A stretch of DNA of 64,000 nucleotides from Typhlomys cinereus. Lineage: Eukaryota > Chordata > Mammalia > Rodentia > Platacanthomyidae. Shown one piece after another: positions 48,846-58,970 of this stretch. The position numbers were made by a program, and so were the translations under genes. Under the pieces are notes generated by a model, which made no database searches, was not told where the DNA came from, and saw only the letters and a program-made list of their open reading frames with translations. Location of the stretch: positions 2,294,001-2,358,000 of the forward strand of contig JALPQD010000225.1 of NCBI GenBank assembly GCA_023101885.1. Direction: 5' to 3'. How positions within the stretch are numbered: the first letter of the stretch is position 1; the number at the start of each line of letters is the position of its first letter.

Positions 48846-49040
48846 TAGTTGGGTGTGATGGGGCATACCTGAAATCCCAGCACTTGGGAGATGGCGTAAG
48901 GGCAGGACAATCAGGAATTCAAGGTCATTCTCAGCCAAGTAACCAGTTATAGACTTCAAGGGCAGTTTGGACTACAAGAAACCCTGTTCAGAAAAAAAGC
49001 ACAAATAAAACTAAACAAAATACCAAACAAACAAAAGCAT
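48846..49040 (+). mobile_element. B1 SINE, sense, with A-rich tail
   Basis: TTGGGTGTGATGGGGCATAC, TGAAATCCCAGCACTTGGGA, TCAGGAATTCAAGGTCATTC and AAGAAACCCTGTTCAGAAAA are B1 landmarks in order. An A/C-rich tail reaches about 49040. The stretch TAACCAGTTATAGACTTCAAG between them looks like an extra segment. Confidence 0.8.
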
Positions 49041-50499
49041 TGGGGACCCTGAATATGGAATTAGGATAAGGAAGGGTCTGGGCATAGTGCCTAGTAACTG
49101 GTAATTTCCTTCAACTCTGTTAGAGAACCACTGGAGAAAAAACAGGTGACTTTTACACCAGAATTTTGTTTTGTTTCATTTAATTTCAGTGCAGATTCTC
49201 TGGGGTATTATGTGAACAGATTCTTGTGTTTGGAGTTAAGAATTGAAACCAGAACACGTGTAGAGGATTAAGGAAGAGTATATCAGAGGAGAGAAAGAAT
49301 GGAACTCATAGACATGAACCTGAAAGAGGCAAGAGAGTCTCCAAGAATTCAAAGACTCCAGACATGGAGTCCCATGAGGGACAAGGTAGGTAGCCAAAGA
49401 TGGCTGCCAGGGTCTAGGTTATTTATAGTCTTGGTCAGTCCACAGAAAAGCAGCTTTTCATCATTGGTTACCTTCAAAATCTGCAAACTTGATTTGAGCT
49501 TTTGGTCTTCTACATCTCATTGGTCTGTTCATATTGGGCACCAAACCAGGAGATCTTATAGCTGACCTCCTGGTAGAGCTTAACTATGATGGAGAGCTAA
49601 TCTTCATATCCTTCATAAAGAGGATTGGGACAAGGTGAGGACTTAATCTCTGTGCCGAATTAGAGTCAGTTCCTCCAGGTTAATAGGGTGTGTTCCTTCA
49701 GAGTGAGGTGTGTTCCTTCAGGGTAATCCTAGCCCTGGGGATGACTTTCAATGATGTGTAGAGACCATTCCAGCATGTCTGCTCTAAAACTGCCTAAATT
49801 TTGCTAGATTAGAATTTGTTTCCCCTTAGAAGATAGAGCATGTTAATTCTTGAGTAGATGTTACTTACTGTTAGATATGATTATGCCTCTTAAGTAGACT
49901 ATCAAATTCACACCATACAAGAGTGAGTTTTTTGTGTGTAAATGAACATTTTATAGTTGATTTAATCAGAAGAGACCCAGCATACTACACACTACACTTA
50001 AACCTACTACTGTTTTCAGTTCCAGTTGCTGCATGGCTAGTGCATGTTCATCTGTATTAAATTGGAAAAAATGTCAACAAGTCACTTTTTCATTTTTGAC
50101 ACCTAAGCCTTGTTTGTAAGTTAGTGACTTGAACATCAAGGTGTTCTATGGTGCACAAGACTGTAGTGCACAGGTGATTGCACACTTCTCCTTTGCACTG
50201 TTCTGAAGGATCATTGTAATGGCCACATGATTTGCTGCTCTGTGGCTTGTGTCAGGTAGTCTAAGCAAGCTCAGCCCAGAGTGATCCTTTCTGTCCCTCA
50301 GCTTTCTTGAAGTCATAGTTACTGCTGCTCAGAAGGTTGGCATGCATGTTATTGTCACAGCACTTATAGTGATGGCCACAGCCATCCTTGGACACACTGA
50401 GTTTGTGAAGTCACTTGAGCTGTAGCCTGATTGATGGAACTGCCCCCAATTTCTCACATGTGTTTTTTAGTCAGAAGCTGACAGCTCAAGTTCAATTCT
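49041..50499. other. Non-coding stretch, partly unrecognised
   Basis: Includes the 20-base duplication at 49687. 49930-50465 lacks recognisable repeats. Read on the minus strand it has scattered short frames with stops and an AT-rich end, so a decayed retroposed copy is possible, but I recognise no parent gene. Confidence 0.35.
49687..49723. repeat. 20-base tandem duplication
   Basis: GGTGTGTTCCTTCAG occurs at about 49687 and 49707. Confidence 0.88.
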
Positions 50500-50515
50500 C
50501 AAGTTGAAATTTCTT

Positions 50516-50847
50516 TTATTGTCATTTTTATTTATGTTATTTTAGGGTTTTATACATGAATACAATGAATTTATTCCATTTTTACCCCTTATTGCCTAAT
50601 CTAAATTCCCTAATTTCTACCACTACAAATCTTCTCCACTAGTCTCCTACTTGTTTTCATGTTCTTTTTTGTGTGTAGAACACTAAATTTCATCTGAGTT
50701 TTTTTATACAGAACAAGGATGATATAGAAATACCATTGGGGAAAGTAACTTCCTCTCACCCCCAGTCAGCGTTAACCCTCAATAGGCTCTTAGGGAAGTG
50801 TGGTGCCTCTTGAGATCTTTCTTGGTGAAATGCTGACAGGCCAAATT
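50516..50847 (-). mobile_element. L1 3' UTR insertion with partly decayed TSD
   Basis: A 332-base insertion flanked by CAAGTTGAAATTTCTT (50500-50515) and CAAGTTGAGGTTTCTT (50848-50863), 14 of 16 identical. Internally, ACCATTGGGGAAAGTAACTT, GTTAACCCTCAATAGGCTCT and TAGGGAAGTGTGGTGCCTCT are the antisense L1 3' UTR blocks also seen at 5790-5930. The left T-rich end is its A-tail reversed. Confidence 0.75.
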
Positions 50848-51559
50848 CAAGTTGAGGTTTCTTAACAGACTTTAAAGCCTGTAAGTTTGGAAAATCCAGA
50901 ATGGTACTGTATGGTGAGCAGTTACTTAGAAAACTTGATTATTGAGTTCTCAGGTTTCCTCAGAAATTTCTAATAACCTCTGAGGATAGAGGATCCTAAA
51001 GCTTCTTGAAGAATGCTGCTGTCCTTAACATATCTCTTTGGCATTCACTCACTTATCTGTACAAAAATTCAGTTCAATTAGCCACACCATTAAAGAGATA
51101 CGAATTTTAGACTGCTTAATGAAAGCTCACTGTGCTCTTCTTAGATAACTGAGTCATTCCTTCTTGTTATTGGTGCTGGCCTGCCCTGTCCTTTCTTCCC
51201 CTGGACCTTTGTATTCAATTACATTCATTACTGCTCTTAGCCTTGGCCATGCCCCATTTGTGCTCCACTTTTAGGAGTTTAAAAATTTAATAAAAATATT
51301 CTCAGTTGCTAAGCTCATTGGATATGCATGGATAGGAAGAGCAACTGAAATAAATAATGATCAGTAGTTTCCGCCACTCTGTGCCCTTAAAAAAACCCTC
51401 CACAACCTCTTAGCTACCTCCCACTACTGATAAACCTGACAGTCTTAGCACCGCCTTTGAAATCTCAACCATGCAGTGTCTACCCCTAACTAGTCCCATC
51501 ATTTGCTTATGCTGATTTGTTGCTGTTCATGATGACAGGCAGATAAGGACAGAAAGTAC

Positions 51560-51960
51560 ATAGAGGTATGTACAGAGAGAGAGAGACAAATATATAATAG
51601 ATACATACAAATTGATAAATGCTTGATGATATAGGCAGGTTAAAATGATAGATAAGAGATGATAGGTGGATAGATGTAAATAGGTAGATAGATGAGAGAA
51701 AGATATAGATAGGTAGATTGATGATGGATAGAGATAGGTAATAGAGTTATATACCTAGCTAGATAATGTATACATAAATGTAGATAGTTTGCAGATTATA
51801 GACGATGCATAAATAAATATAGATAAATATAGATAGATGATAGGTAGATGATAGAGAAGTATGTAGATGGAAAGATGATACATATATGAAATATAAATGA
51901 AAATGAAAAACAGGCAGATGATAGAGGTAGGTAGATATAATGATCAATATGTGGGTTGTA
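51560..51960. repeat. GATA/TAGA-type imperfect simple repeat
   Basis: Dense in GATAGATAGA, GGTAGATAGATG, GATGATAGGTAGATG and related words with no single phase. No coding meaning. The right edge abuts the SINE at 51976. Confidence 0.85.
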
Positions 51961-51975
51961 TGTATGTGTGTCTAT

Positions 51976-52258
51976 TTTATTATTTATTATTTATTCAATT
52001 GTGCGTGTATGCATGTGTGCACGTGTGTGTATGTATGTGTGTGTGTAGAACCATGGACGAATTCGGGAACCACAATGTATGCCTCCACCTCCTCCTTGTT
52101 TACTCTGCCCCAGGATTCACAGGCTTTGCCTTACCAGGACCAGAAACACAGGCCGCCCCTGCATCTGCCCAGTGTCTATATGTGGGGTCTAGAATCTGAA
52201 CTCAGGACCTTCTGCCTGCAAGGCAGAGGCTTAACCTCTGAGCCACCTCTCCAGCTCC
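51976..52258 (-). mobile_element. CA-tailed tRNA-head SINE, young, with TSD
   Basis: Exact 12-base duplications ATGTGTGTCTAT at 51964-51975 and 52259-52270. The head (minus strand GGAGCTGGAGAGGTGGCTCA), B-box region, AGTAAACAAGGAGGAGG body and CA-rich tail agree closely with 43724-44027. It carries a 15-base segment (around GCATCTGCCCAGTG) absent from that copy. It landed at the edge of the GATA tract. Frames at 51897-52275 are SINE. Confidence 0.88.
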
Positions 52259-52811
52259 ATGTGTGTCTATCTTAAAACCATGCTTTCCTACTTAATCCAT
52301 AATTTGAACAGGAACCTAAGTTTCTTGGAAGGAATGGCTACTTTGGTACTGTGGATTCTCTTGACTATACACATGGTCTGTTGCTCCTGTTGACCCAACT
52401 GTTTCTTTGGCAAAGAGAATAACCTTTACACAGGCTAATGGGAGGATGGTGAGTTCAGTACACGTCTCCAATACCTTTAGGAAAATCTGGCACTGTAGAC
52501 TTCCCTGGTTGTGGTTTCTCTTATTTGATGTACCAAAAGATAAAAGTCCACTGGGGTAGTAAAGAACAGGAAATTTCTAGGTATCAAACAGTGGGTACTT
52601 GCTATAAGGGTACCTGGGTTCCTTCTCCAACTCCTCCTTGCTGTCCATTTTGCCCTCTGTTCATCAGGTTCAAGAATCAGAGAACCCTAGGTGTGTTTTC
52701 AGCTGTCCCAATGTCTTTAGGGAAATATCCCTCATGCAGCCCCACAGGCTTGACCCTTTTGTACCCAGATTTTTGACTTGACTGAGTTCTGTCTTTGAAA
52801 AGGTACATATC

Positions 52812-52827
52812 TCACAGCAATATTTCT
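52812..52827. repeat. Left target-site duplication of the 52.8-kb L1
   Basis: TCACAGCAATATTTCT, identical to 53146-53161. Confidence 0.95.
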
Positions 52828-53145
52828 TTTTCTTTTTTTGTTAAATTTTTTTTATTTCAATCATGCAAACTTAACATGTACACAGGTCCCCCCCTCCCTC
52901 CCCATCCCCCAGTGCCTCCCCCACCATCCTCAGAGCATCCTTTAATGTGCATGCCAAACTCTCCTCTGGGTCCTCCTTTCCGATGAAGTGCAAGGACCCA
53001 GCGGCATTTCCCAGAACCCTTTCCTGTGTTCCCCTTAAGCATAGGAACACTACTGTGGCTGTCAATCCCTAGCTTCCAAGGATCCTAGTGCCTTTAGTCC
53101 ATGCTAGACTTTGTGGGGTCAATAATGCAAAGTCCTATTATGATT
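52828..53145 (-). mobile_element. Young 5'-truncated L1 3' UTR insertion, second copy
   Basis: A 318-base insertion within perfect 16-base duplications. It shares CAGTGCCTCCCCCACC, CTCCTTTCCGATGA, CCCCTTAAGCATAGGAACAC and AGTCCTATTATGATT with the 40.2-kb copy. Relative to that copy it lacks 23 bases corresponding to 40674-40696, between short ATG repeats, and its A-tail-side sequence differs. It is shorter at the 5' end, as expected of independent truncation. Confidence 0.88.
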
Positions 53146-53161
53146 TCACAGCAATATTTCT
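53146..53161. repeat. Right target-site duplication of the 52.8-kb L1
   Basis: TCACAGCAATATTTCT, identical to 52812-52827. Confidence 0.95.
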
Positions 53162-53799
53162 AAATGGAGTCAAACACTGCATTTGCTGACCATAGAGTGG
53201 CTGTGTAGTCTTCCTTGTTGAAGGCCCACCCAGACGCATAGGTGCATGTAAAATTTTACATATCTTTATGTTTAACCCTATTAAAACATAGAATTAGATT
53301 ATTTGCTAAGTAATATTGGAAAATTTCAGAAAAAAATTATTTAAAGTAATCATGCATACATTGTGTTTAACTGAAAAGGCTTATGCATTAATTGTGCCTA
53401 GTGATTCTCTTGATTAGGCCTTCTGCACTGGTGTTTATCAGAGCTGCCTTGTGTCTTTCAGCACAATGAAGCTTCCCATGAGCTGTTTTCATTTAGAGCA
53501 TTAGTGTCTAGCTTTCCCAGGGTAGAAAAGCAATTCTCAGCATGACCGTATTAATACTTGCCCTGAAATGTCCAAATAGAAATGACCATGGCACTCAGTT
53601 AATTATATTACTCAGTCTAGAAGCCTGATTCATCTTTGTCTTCTTCCTTCTTGTCATTCAGAATTTAACTGTCATTCAGTCAAATTCTTGCCAATTTCAG
53701 CACTTTCCTAGGTTCTTATCTTTTGCCTCTCAGTTATCTCTTTGCTGATAGTCTTGGTCCTATTAATTCAACCAGAAACCCTCCCTCCTTTCCATCTCT
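53162..53799. other. Non-coding stretch, nothing recognised
   Basis: AT-rich. There is a small direct repeat of TGTCATTCAG near 53653 and 53670. No gene. Confidence 0.5.
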
Positions 53800-53875
53800 T
53801 TCTGTGATGTTGGGGACTGGAACTGAAGTCCTAATGTATTCTAGGCCATTCACTTACATACAGCTCCAACCCCTA
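53800..53875 (-). mobile_element. ID/B4-like SINE fragment, antisense
   Basis: GGGGACTGGAACTGAAGTCC, TAATGTATTCTAGGCCATTC and ATACAGCTCCAACCCC follow the antisense ID head. Confidence 0.5.
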
Positions 53876-53889
53876 TTTTTAAAAATATT

Positions 53890-54185
53890 TGGTTGACCTT
53901 AAGGTCTAAGTCTAGACAGATTTAGGGGAGTACCCTTATCAGTGGGGAACTCTCCAAGGAAGGGCCACTTGGTCTGCCACAGAGGCCTGAACCTCCACTA
54001 TAACAGATGATTCAGAGAAAACCTGGGACTCACAGAAGCAAACAGACAAGAAAGTGGGAAGGAGAGAGATGGATTGATGAAGGGAGAGGAGGGAGAGAGA
54101 GGTACAGGGGAGAGAAGAGGAGGAAGGAAAGGGACATGGGTAATTACTCAATATGCCTGTAAAACTAGGAAAATATAAAAATGCA
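53890..54185. other. Polypurine-rich stretch, possibly L1 3' UTR
   Basis: GGGAAGGAGAGAG, GGAGAGGAGGGAGAGAGAGG and GAGAAGAGGAGGAAGG dominate 54055-54135, then CCTGTAAAACTAGGAAAATA. This is like the end of an L1, but the assignment is not secure. Confidence 0.4.
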
Positions 54186-54189
54186 AACA

Positions 54190-54375
54190 TATATTTTGCT
54201 AGCTTATTTGAGAAAGAGAGAGAGAGCATGCATGTCATGACATATGGCAGGCAGTCAGAAGACAACTTTCAGACGTTTGTCCTCTTCTTCTACCACATGG
54301 ACTTCTAGGGATTGAATTCAAGTCACTAGATCTGCGAGCCAAAACTTCATCTCCTGAACTGTCTCACTGATCCTG
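54190..54375 (-). mobile_element. B3/B2-like SINE, antisense
   Basis: GAGAAAGAGAGAGAGAGCAT, GGCAGTCAGAAGACAACTTT, TTCTACCACATGGACTTCTA and CATCTCCTGAACTGTCTCAC are antisense B3-like landmarks. Confidence 0.65.
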
Positions 54376-54394
54376 TTTCTGCTTTATATTATTA

Positions 54395-54565
54395 TTATTA
54401 CTAGATGGGGTTTATTTATCTCTATACGAGTAAGGGTAGTCTTGAATTTCTTATCCTCTGCATCTGGATTCTAGGATTGTGTGTGTGTGTGTGTGTGTGT
54501 ATGTGTGTGTGTGTCTGGTCCTCTGCATTCTGGGATTATAAGCATGCACAATCACGTCTAACCCA
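54395..54565 (-). mobile_element. B1 SINE, antisense, with internal (TG)n
   Basis: ATGGGGTTTATTTATCTCTA, GGGTAGTCTTGAATTTCTTA and CTGGGATTATAAGCATGCAC, then AATCACGTCTAACCC, are B1 landmarks reversed. The segment around CCTCTGCAT...GGATT is present twice, once on each side of a (TG)n run at 54479-54514. Confidence 0.6.
54479..54514. repeat. (GT)n microsatellite inside B1
   Basis: About 17 GT units with one TATG interruption. Confidence 0.95.
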
Positions 54566-54621
54566 GAGGATCTTTCTAAGAATACAACCAAACATGCCAC
54601 TTTAATGTTTATGCTCTGTCA

Positions 54622-54765
54622 ACAGAGCCTGTGAGATGGACCAGTTGGTAAAGCACTTGTTCACAAACGTGGTGACCTGTGTTTGAGCTCCAGAACTCAC
54701 ACAGTGGATGGAGAAAACTGCCTTCTGAAAGCTGTTTTTGGACCTCCATGTGTATGTAGTGCCAA
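54622..54765 (+). mobile_element. B3/B2-like SINE, sense
   Basis: CCTGTGAGATGGACCAGTTG, GTAAAGCACTTGTTCACAAA and CGTGGTGACCTGTGTTTGAG form the tRNA-like head with its B-box region. GTTTTTGGACCTCCATGTGT is the body end. Confidence 0.65.
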
Positions 54766-55984
54766 TTTTTATATCTTTTCTCTTTCTTTCCCTTTTCATT
54801 CTCTCCCTCTTTCTATTCCTCTTTCTCTCCTGCTCTTTCCTCTTTCAAATAAATAGATAAAAATATAAAACGTAAGTTAAAGAAAACCTGTCATCCCCAC
54901 TGTTTTTTTGTCACGACCTGCCCCTCTTCCATTTGGACTCAATGTCAGTACAGCACTGGTTTGTCCCTCGGTGTTCTCTGTTCCTTACTTCCATGTTTTA
55001 GCTCATGGTTTCTGCTGGCATATTCTGTCCACACTTCAGCAGTTAGCTTGCCCATTGCTTCTTCCTGAAAGTAATAGTTAAACATTTCCTTAGAGTAGCT
55101 CAGTGTTAAGATTTCCTTCACACTGATACATGTCACCACTGCTGATGACCCAGTTTCCTGAGGGCAGAGGGAATCCTCAGCCACAACTCTAGTTCTAGAG
55201 TTCTAGCAACAACGCTACTCCAATGCCAGGCCACCAAATCATAGCAGTTCATTTTCACCAAGAGGGTATTTTGAGTTGAATTTTCCAAACTGTGCTTCTA
55301 TTGGTTGTTTGAAATTTGTCCCAGATCTCCCAGGGGGCATCTAACATTCACTAAAGTAGCTCATGTACTAGAACGCCTGTCTAACTTAGAGCTTTAAAAT
55401 AAATATGAGAGAACTGAGAGTTTAGTGTTATAATTAAGTCTGACATCATGTTGGAGTGTTTGTGAATGTAATAAATCATTGAAGATTTAGAAACATTCCT
55501 TTTACTTACTCGTTGTTCCTTGATTCATAGTCAACATAGAGAAACATCCTGAGAATCTATTCTGTGAAAAGCAGGGGACAGAGAAGGGGAACCAGAGAGA
55601 AAAGAGAACCTTTGTTCTTAGCAAGCTCACTGTAAACTGTCTTTGTGGGAACAGGAGAATTACCTAGGGCTCATGTTTGGTCCCATGTGTTAAGTTTAAG
55701 AAGAAAACAGACAAAATACCTCAAGGAAGAAAGAATAGAAACTGAGAAAAGGCTGAAGCCGAGAGCAAAATCACCTTCTAATATAGAAGTTTTTATTATA
55801 AATAACTGATTTCTAGCCATGCTGAAACAAGTATATGCCAGGAAATTTATCCAACAGGAAAGGTTGAAAGTTGGTGGGGCTTCAAGGGTTTTTTTAGAAG
55901 GAAGGGTATTATCATGTAGGCTCTTTTGCTGGTATGTCAGCAAGTCAGTCATCCTCTCAACTACCTGGTAGTTGATACTATATG
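54766..55984. other. Non-coding stretch, nothing recognised
   Basis: Pyrimidine-rich at 54775-54850, then ordinary AT-rich sequence. Frames of up to 158 residues on the minus strand at 55671-56147 run through a (CA)n tract and show no domain. Confidence 0.5.
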
Positions 55985-55988
55985 TATA

Positions 55989-56022
<34 letters not shown>

Positions 56023-56251
56023 CACTTGAGTGTGTGTATGCACTTGAGTGTGTATGCCTGCAGAATTCCAAAGGTGACCTCGAAAATCTTGTCTTGCTCT
56101 ACTTCCTTATTGCTTTTTTCTGGAGTTCCCCAGGCTCTGCCTTCCAAGGCCAGAACTACAGAATTACAGTTTAGGTACCCAGCCTCTAAACTCAGTTTTT
56201 TTTGGCTTGCAAGGGAAAGGTTTTAATAGCTGAGCCATATCTCTAGCCCAA
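55985..56251 (-). mobile_element. CA-tailed tRNA-head SINE, older copy
   Basis: (GT)n at 55991-56019, a second short TGTGTATGCACTTGAG duplication, then GGAGTTCCCCAGGCTCTGCC and GGCCAGAACTACAGAATTAC in the body. TTGGCTTGCAAGGGAAAGG and AGCTGAGCCATATCTCTAGC form the reversed head. No clear target-site duplication. Confidence 0.65.
55991..56019. repeat. (GT)n microsatellite, SINE tail
   Basis: About 14 GT units. Confidence 0.95.
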
Positions 56252-58486
56252 TACTGATTTTTAAACTTTATGAATGACTTGCCTATGAAGAGGTGATAAA
56301 GATAGAACTGAGGGTACTTCTACGCCCCACCTGTCACCTGCGGCTGCTCTCCCACAGCATTAATTCCATCCAGCTGTGACCAACTTCTCCACTGACAGGG
56401 CTTATTTTCTGGAGTCCACTTCAGGATCTACACTGCATTGAGTTTTCTTCCTTGTCAGCCCCATCCCCTATCCCTGTGGGCTGTGATAGTTGCTGAAACT
56501 TTCCTTTTCCATTATTACCATGACTTTGATAGCTTTAGCCAGGTATTTTGTAGGATAGAAATTACTATTTTAATAGAACTATGTCAGTAACAACATTTTC
56601 ATCCATCAAAGGTGGGAATTTTAACTGAAAAGAGAGAGTGTTTACTAACCACATTTACCAGCATAACAATTAGGTCCAAGAAGTCATTTCTATGTGGTGA
56701 TGCCCAGCCTCTGTGAATTCAACTGAATTATCCCTCAGCATTTTTTTTTATTGTTGGTCAAAGTTCACTCCTCTTGCCTCCCCAAAATACCTGTGTTTGG
56801 AGGTCTACTAACCCCATAGCCTTTCATTCCTAGGGAGATCTGATGAGGACGAAACCCACTAGGTGAATTACTAAGGATCACTGCCATTTGGTAGCCACAC
56901 AATGGACTAGTGCATTAAGCTTACTAAGGATTCTAATTCTGTGTACTGCTACAGTATCTGGTAATCATGCAAAGCTGAATATATACCTAAGATTAAGTTT
57001 GGCCACAAGTACGGAGAGCTGTGAAAATCTGACCTTTACATACCGAGTTAAAGAAAGCCACTCCTGATTCTCCCCTACCCCACCAGGAGCTATTAAGGGC
57101 AGAGAGTGACAGAAATGGTTCAAGGAATTGGGCTCTTCCGTATCACTGGTCTTCAATGTCAGAATATGACTGCCATTGTCCTATGATCCCAAAGATGAAA
57201 TTCCAGTAGTCATATCTGTATTCCATGGATCAGAGAAAGCAAAGGAAGATTGTGCCTCTAATCATAAGATTTTCTAGAAGTACCACTTAATACTTCCTCT
57301 TTGTCATTGCCAAAAACCTGGCCACATAGGCACACCTTACTGCAAAGGAGGCTGGAAAATATATATGATCTTCATGTAGGTGGATCTGAGTCAGTGGCGG
57401 TGGAGTCTTTTCTAGAAAAATGGCTATGAGTGGCCATTGTGGGATGAAGAATGGTTGCTGCCATCTTACTGATGTTGTGAAACTTTTCCTGATGTATAGG
57501 CAAAGATAAATTGAGGATAGAAAGTTTTCAGAGAATTTTCAATATTGCTTCTCCAATCAATATTGTTTGACCTATCTTTAAGTTTCCTTAAGTAATGTTC
57601 TGACATATAATTTTCAGATAACTAGGTGATAGAAACATATCTAGGTTGTAACTAAATATTTTAAAAGATAGGCTTGTCATTTGTGTAATGTATGTTAGGA
57701 ATGCATAGAGTATTAAGATGTTTTGCCTAAATAATTATAGGTCTGTTAAGAGAGCATATGAAGTAGGACAGGAATAGGGATGGGAATGGATCACAAGAGG
57801 TGACAATGCATAAATTTACTGTTTTTGCACATGAAAGAGTCAAAGAATAAAAATAAAAATTAGCGAAAAGAAAGAATTGGAAGACTTTCCTTCCACAGGA
57901 TGTGTTCTGAGAAATGGCCAGAGTCTCACAAGAGCTTCCAAATATAGTGTCCATGAAGCCATAGCAGGCACAGAACTGGTTATTAGAAGAATGGGTATAA
58001 TGTGGCTCGAGAAGCCGTGGGTAGGACCAGAAAGCTTCTAAAACTGTGAAGTCACTCGATGACTCAATTGGGATTCACAGGAAGACATCAAGGAGTATGA
58101 CAGGGAAACTTCTGTGATAGAAACAAATTGTTTTGGCCAAACATTTGGCTATGGTCTAGGAAAGCACAGTTTGGCATGCAGGGTTCCTAAAGCCCTTCAT
58201 AGGAAAGGAAACTGAAAATAAACATAGAGGATGTTTCCAGAGGATAGGAAGGACTCAAATTTTTCTGATCCAGAGGCACAGAGATCTCCTGGTAAGTCTC
58301 CTGCCATTTGTTTTCTCTACCAAAAGGTTACAAAAGTTTCACAGAAAAAAATGAAAAACAAAGAAAAGACAAATACAGCAAGTGAAAATGTTACAGTCAA
58401 TCATGAACAGTCACTATTTCTATATGATTATCTTTTTCTGTTTTAATATATAAAGGCTACTATTAAAGAATCAAGGGTTCCTCTCA
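56252..58486. other. Non-coding stretch, nothing recognised
   Basis: About 2.2 kb with no convincing exon, promoter or repeat family. Confidence 0.45.
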
Positions 58487-58697
58487 GAGTCTTCAAATTC
58501 ACAGGCACGACTGATTTTATTTATTCAACTCCCAGTATAAATTCTTGTTGAAGTCCTTCTGAATGTAAAGTAACTTGCTGACAGTTTTCAGTTTATTTTT
58601 TAGTCAACAAACATTATATGAGTTTAGCCTTTATGGCATACTGATAGATATTCTGAGATTCCAAAGAGTCCTTGTTTTGTGAAGATGAAATAAAAAC
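58487..58697. repeat. Local duplication, copy 1
   Basis: Starts GAGTCTTCAAATTCACAGGC and ends GTCCTTGTTTTGTGAAGATG plus an A-rich end. It is paired with 58809-58970 in the same orientation. It contains about 50 bases (around 58588-58640) missing from copy 2. Confidence 0.85.
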
Positions 58698-58808
58698 ATG
58701 CCTTCTAAAAGTCTGTTTCATAGCACATGGTCTCTGTTAGGTGAGAACATGTATAACAGTTCCCATCCATTAGCTAAAGTACCCTTAGGAGCCATGAGTA
58801 CATTTCAG

Positions 58809-58970
58809 GGGTCTTCAAATTCACGGGCATGCCTGATTTTATTTGTTCAATATCCCAATGTAAATTCATTCTAAAGTCCTTCTGAATATAAAGTAACTTG
58901 CCCCTATGGTAGGCTGTCAGATACACTGAAATTCCAGAAAGTCCTTGTTTTGTGAAGATAAAGCAAAAAC
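58809..58970. repeat. Local duplication, copy 2
   Basis: Starts GGGTCTTCAAATTCACGGGC, contains AGTCCTTCTGAATATAAAG and ends GTCCTTGTTTTGTGAAGATA. Same order as copy 1 with clear point differences. Confidence 0.85.

Noticed and set aside
55671..56147. 158-residue minus-strand frame
   Set aside because: Passes through a His-Thr run from the (CA)n SINE tail, with no domain on either side.
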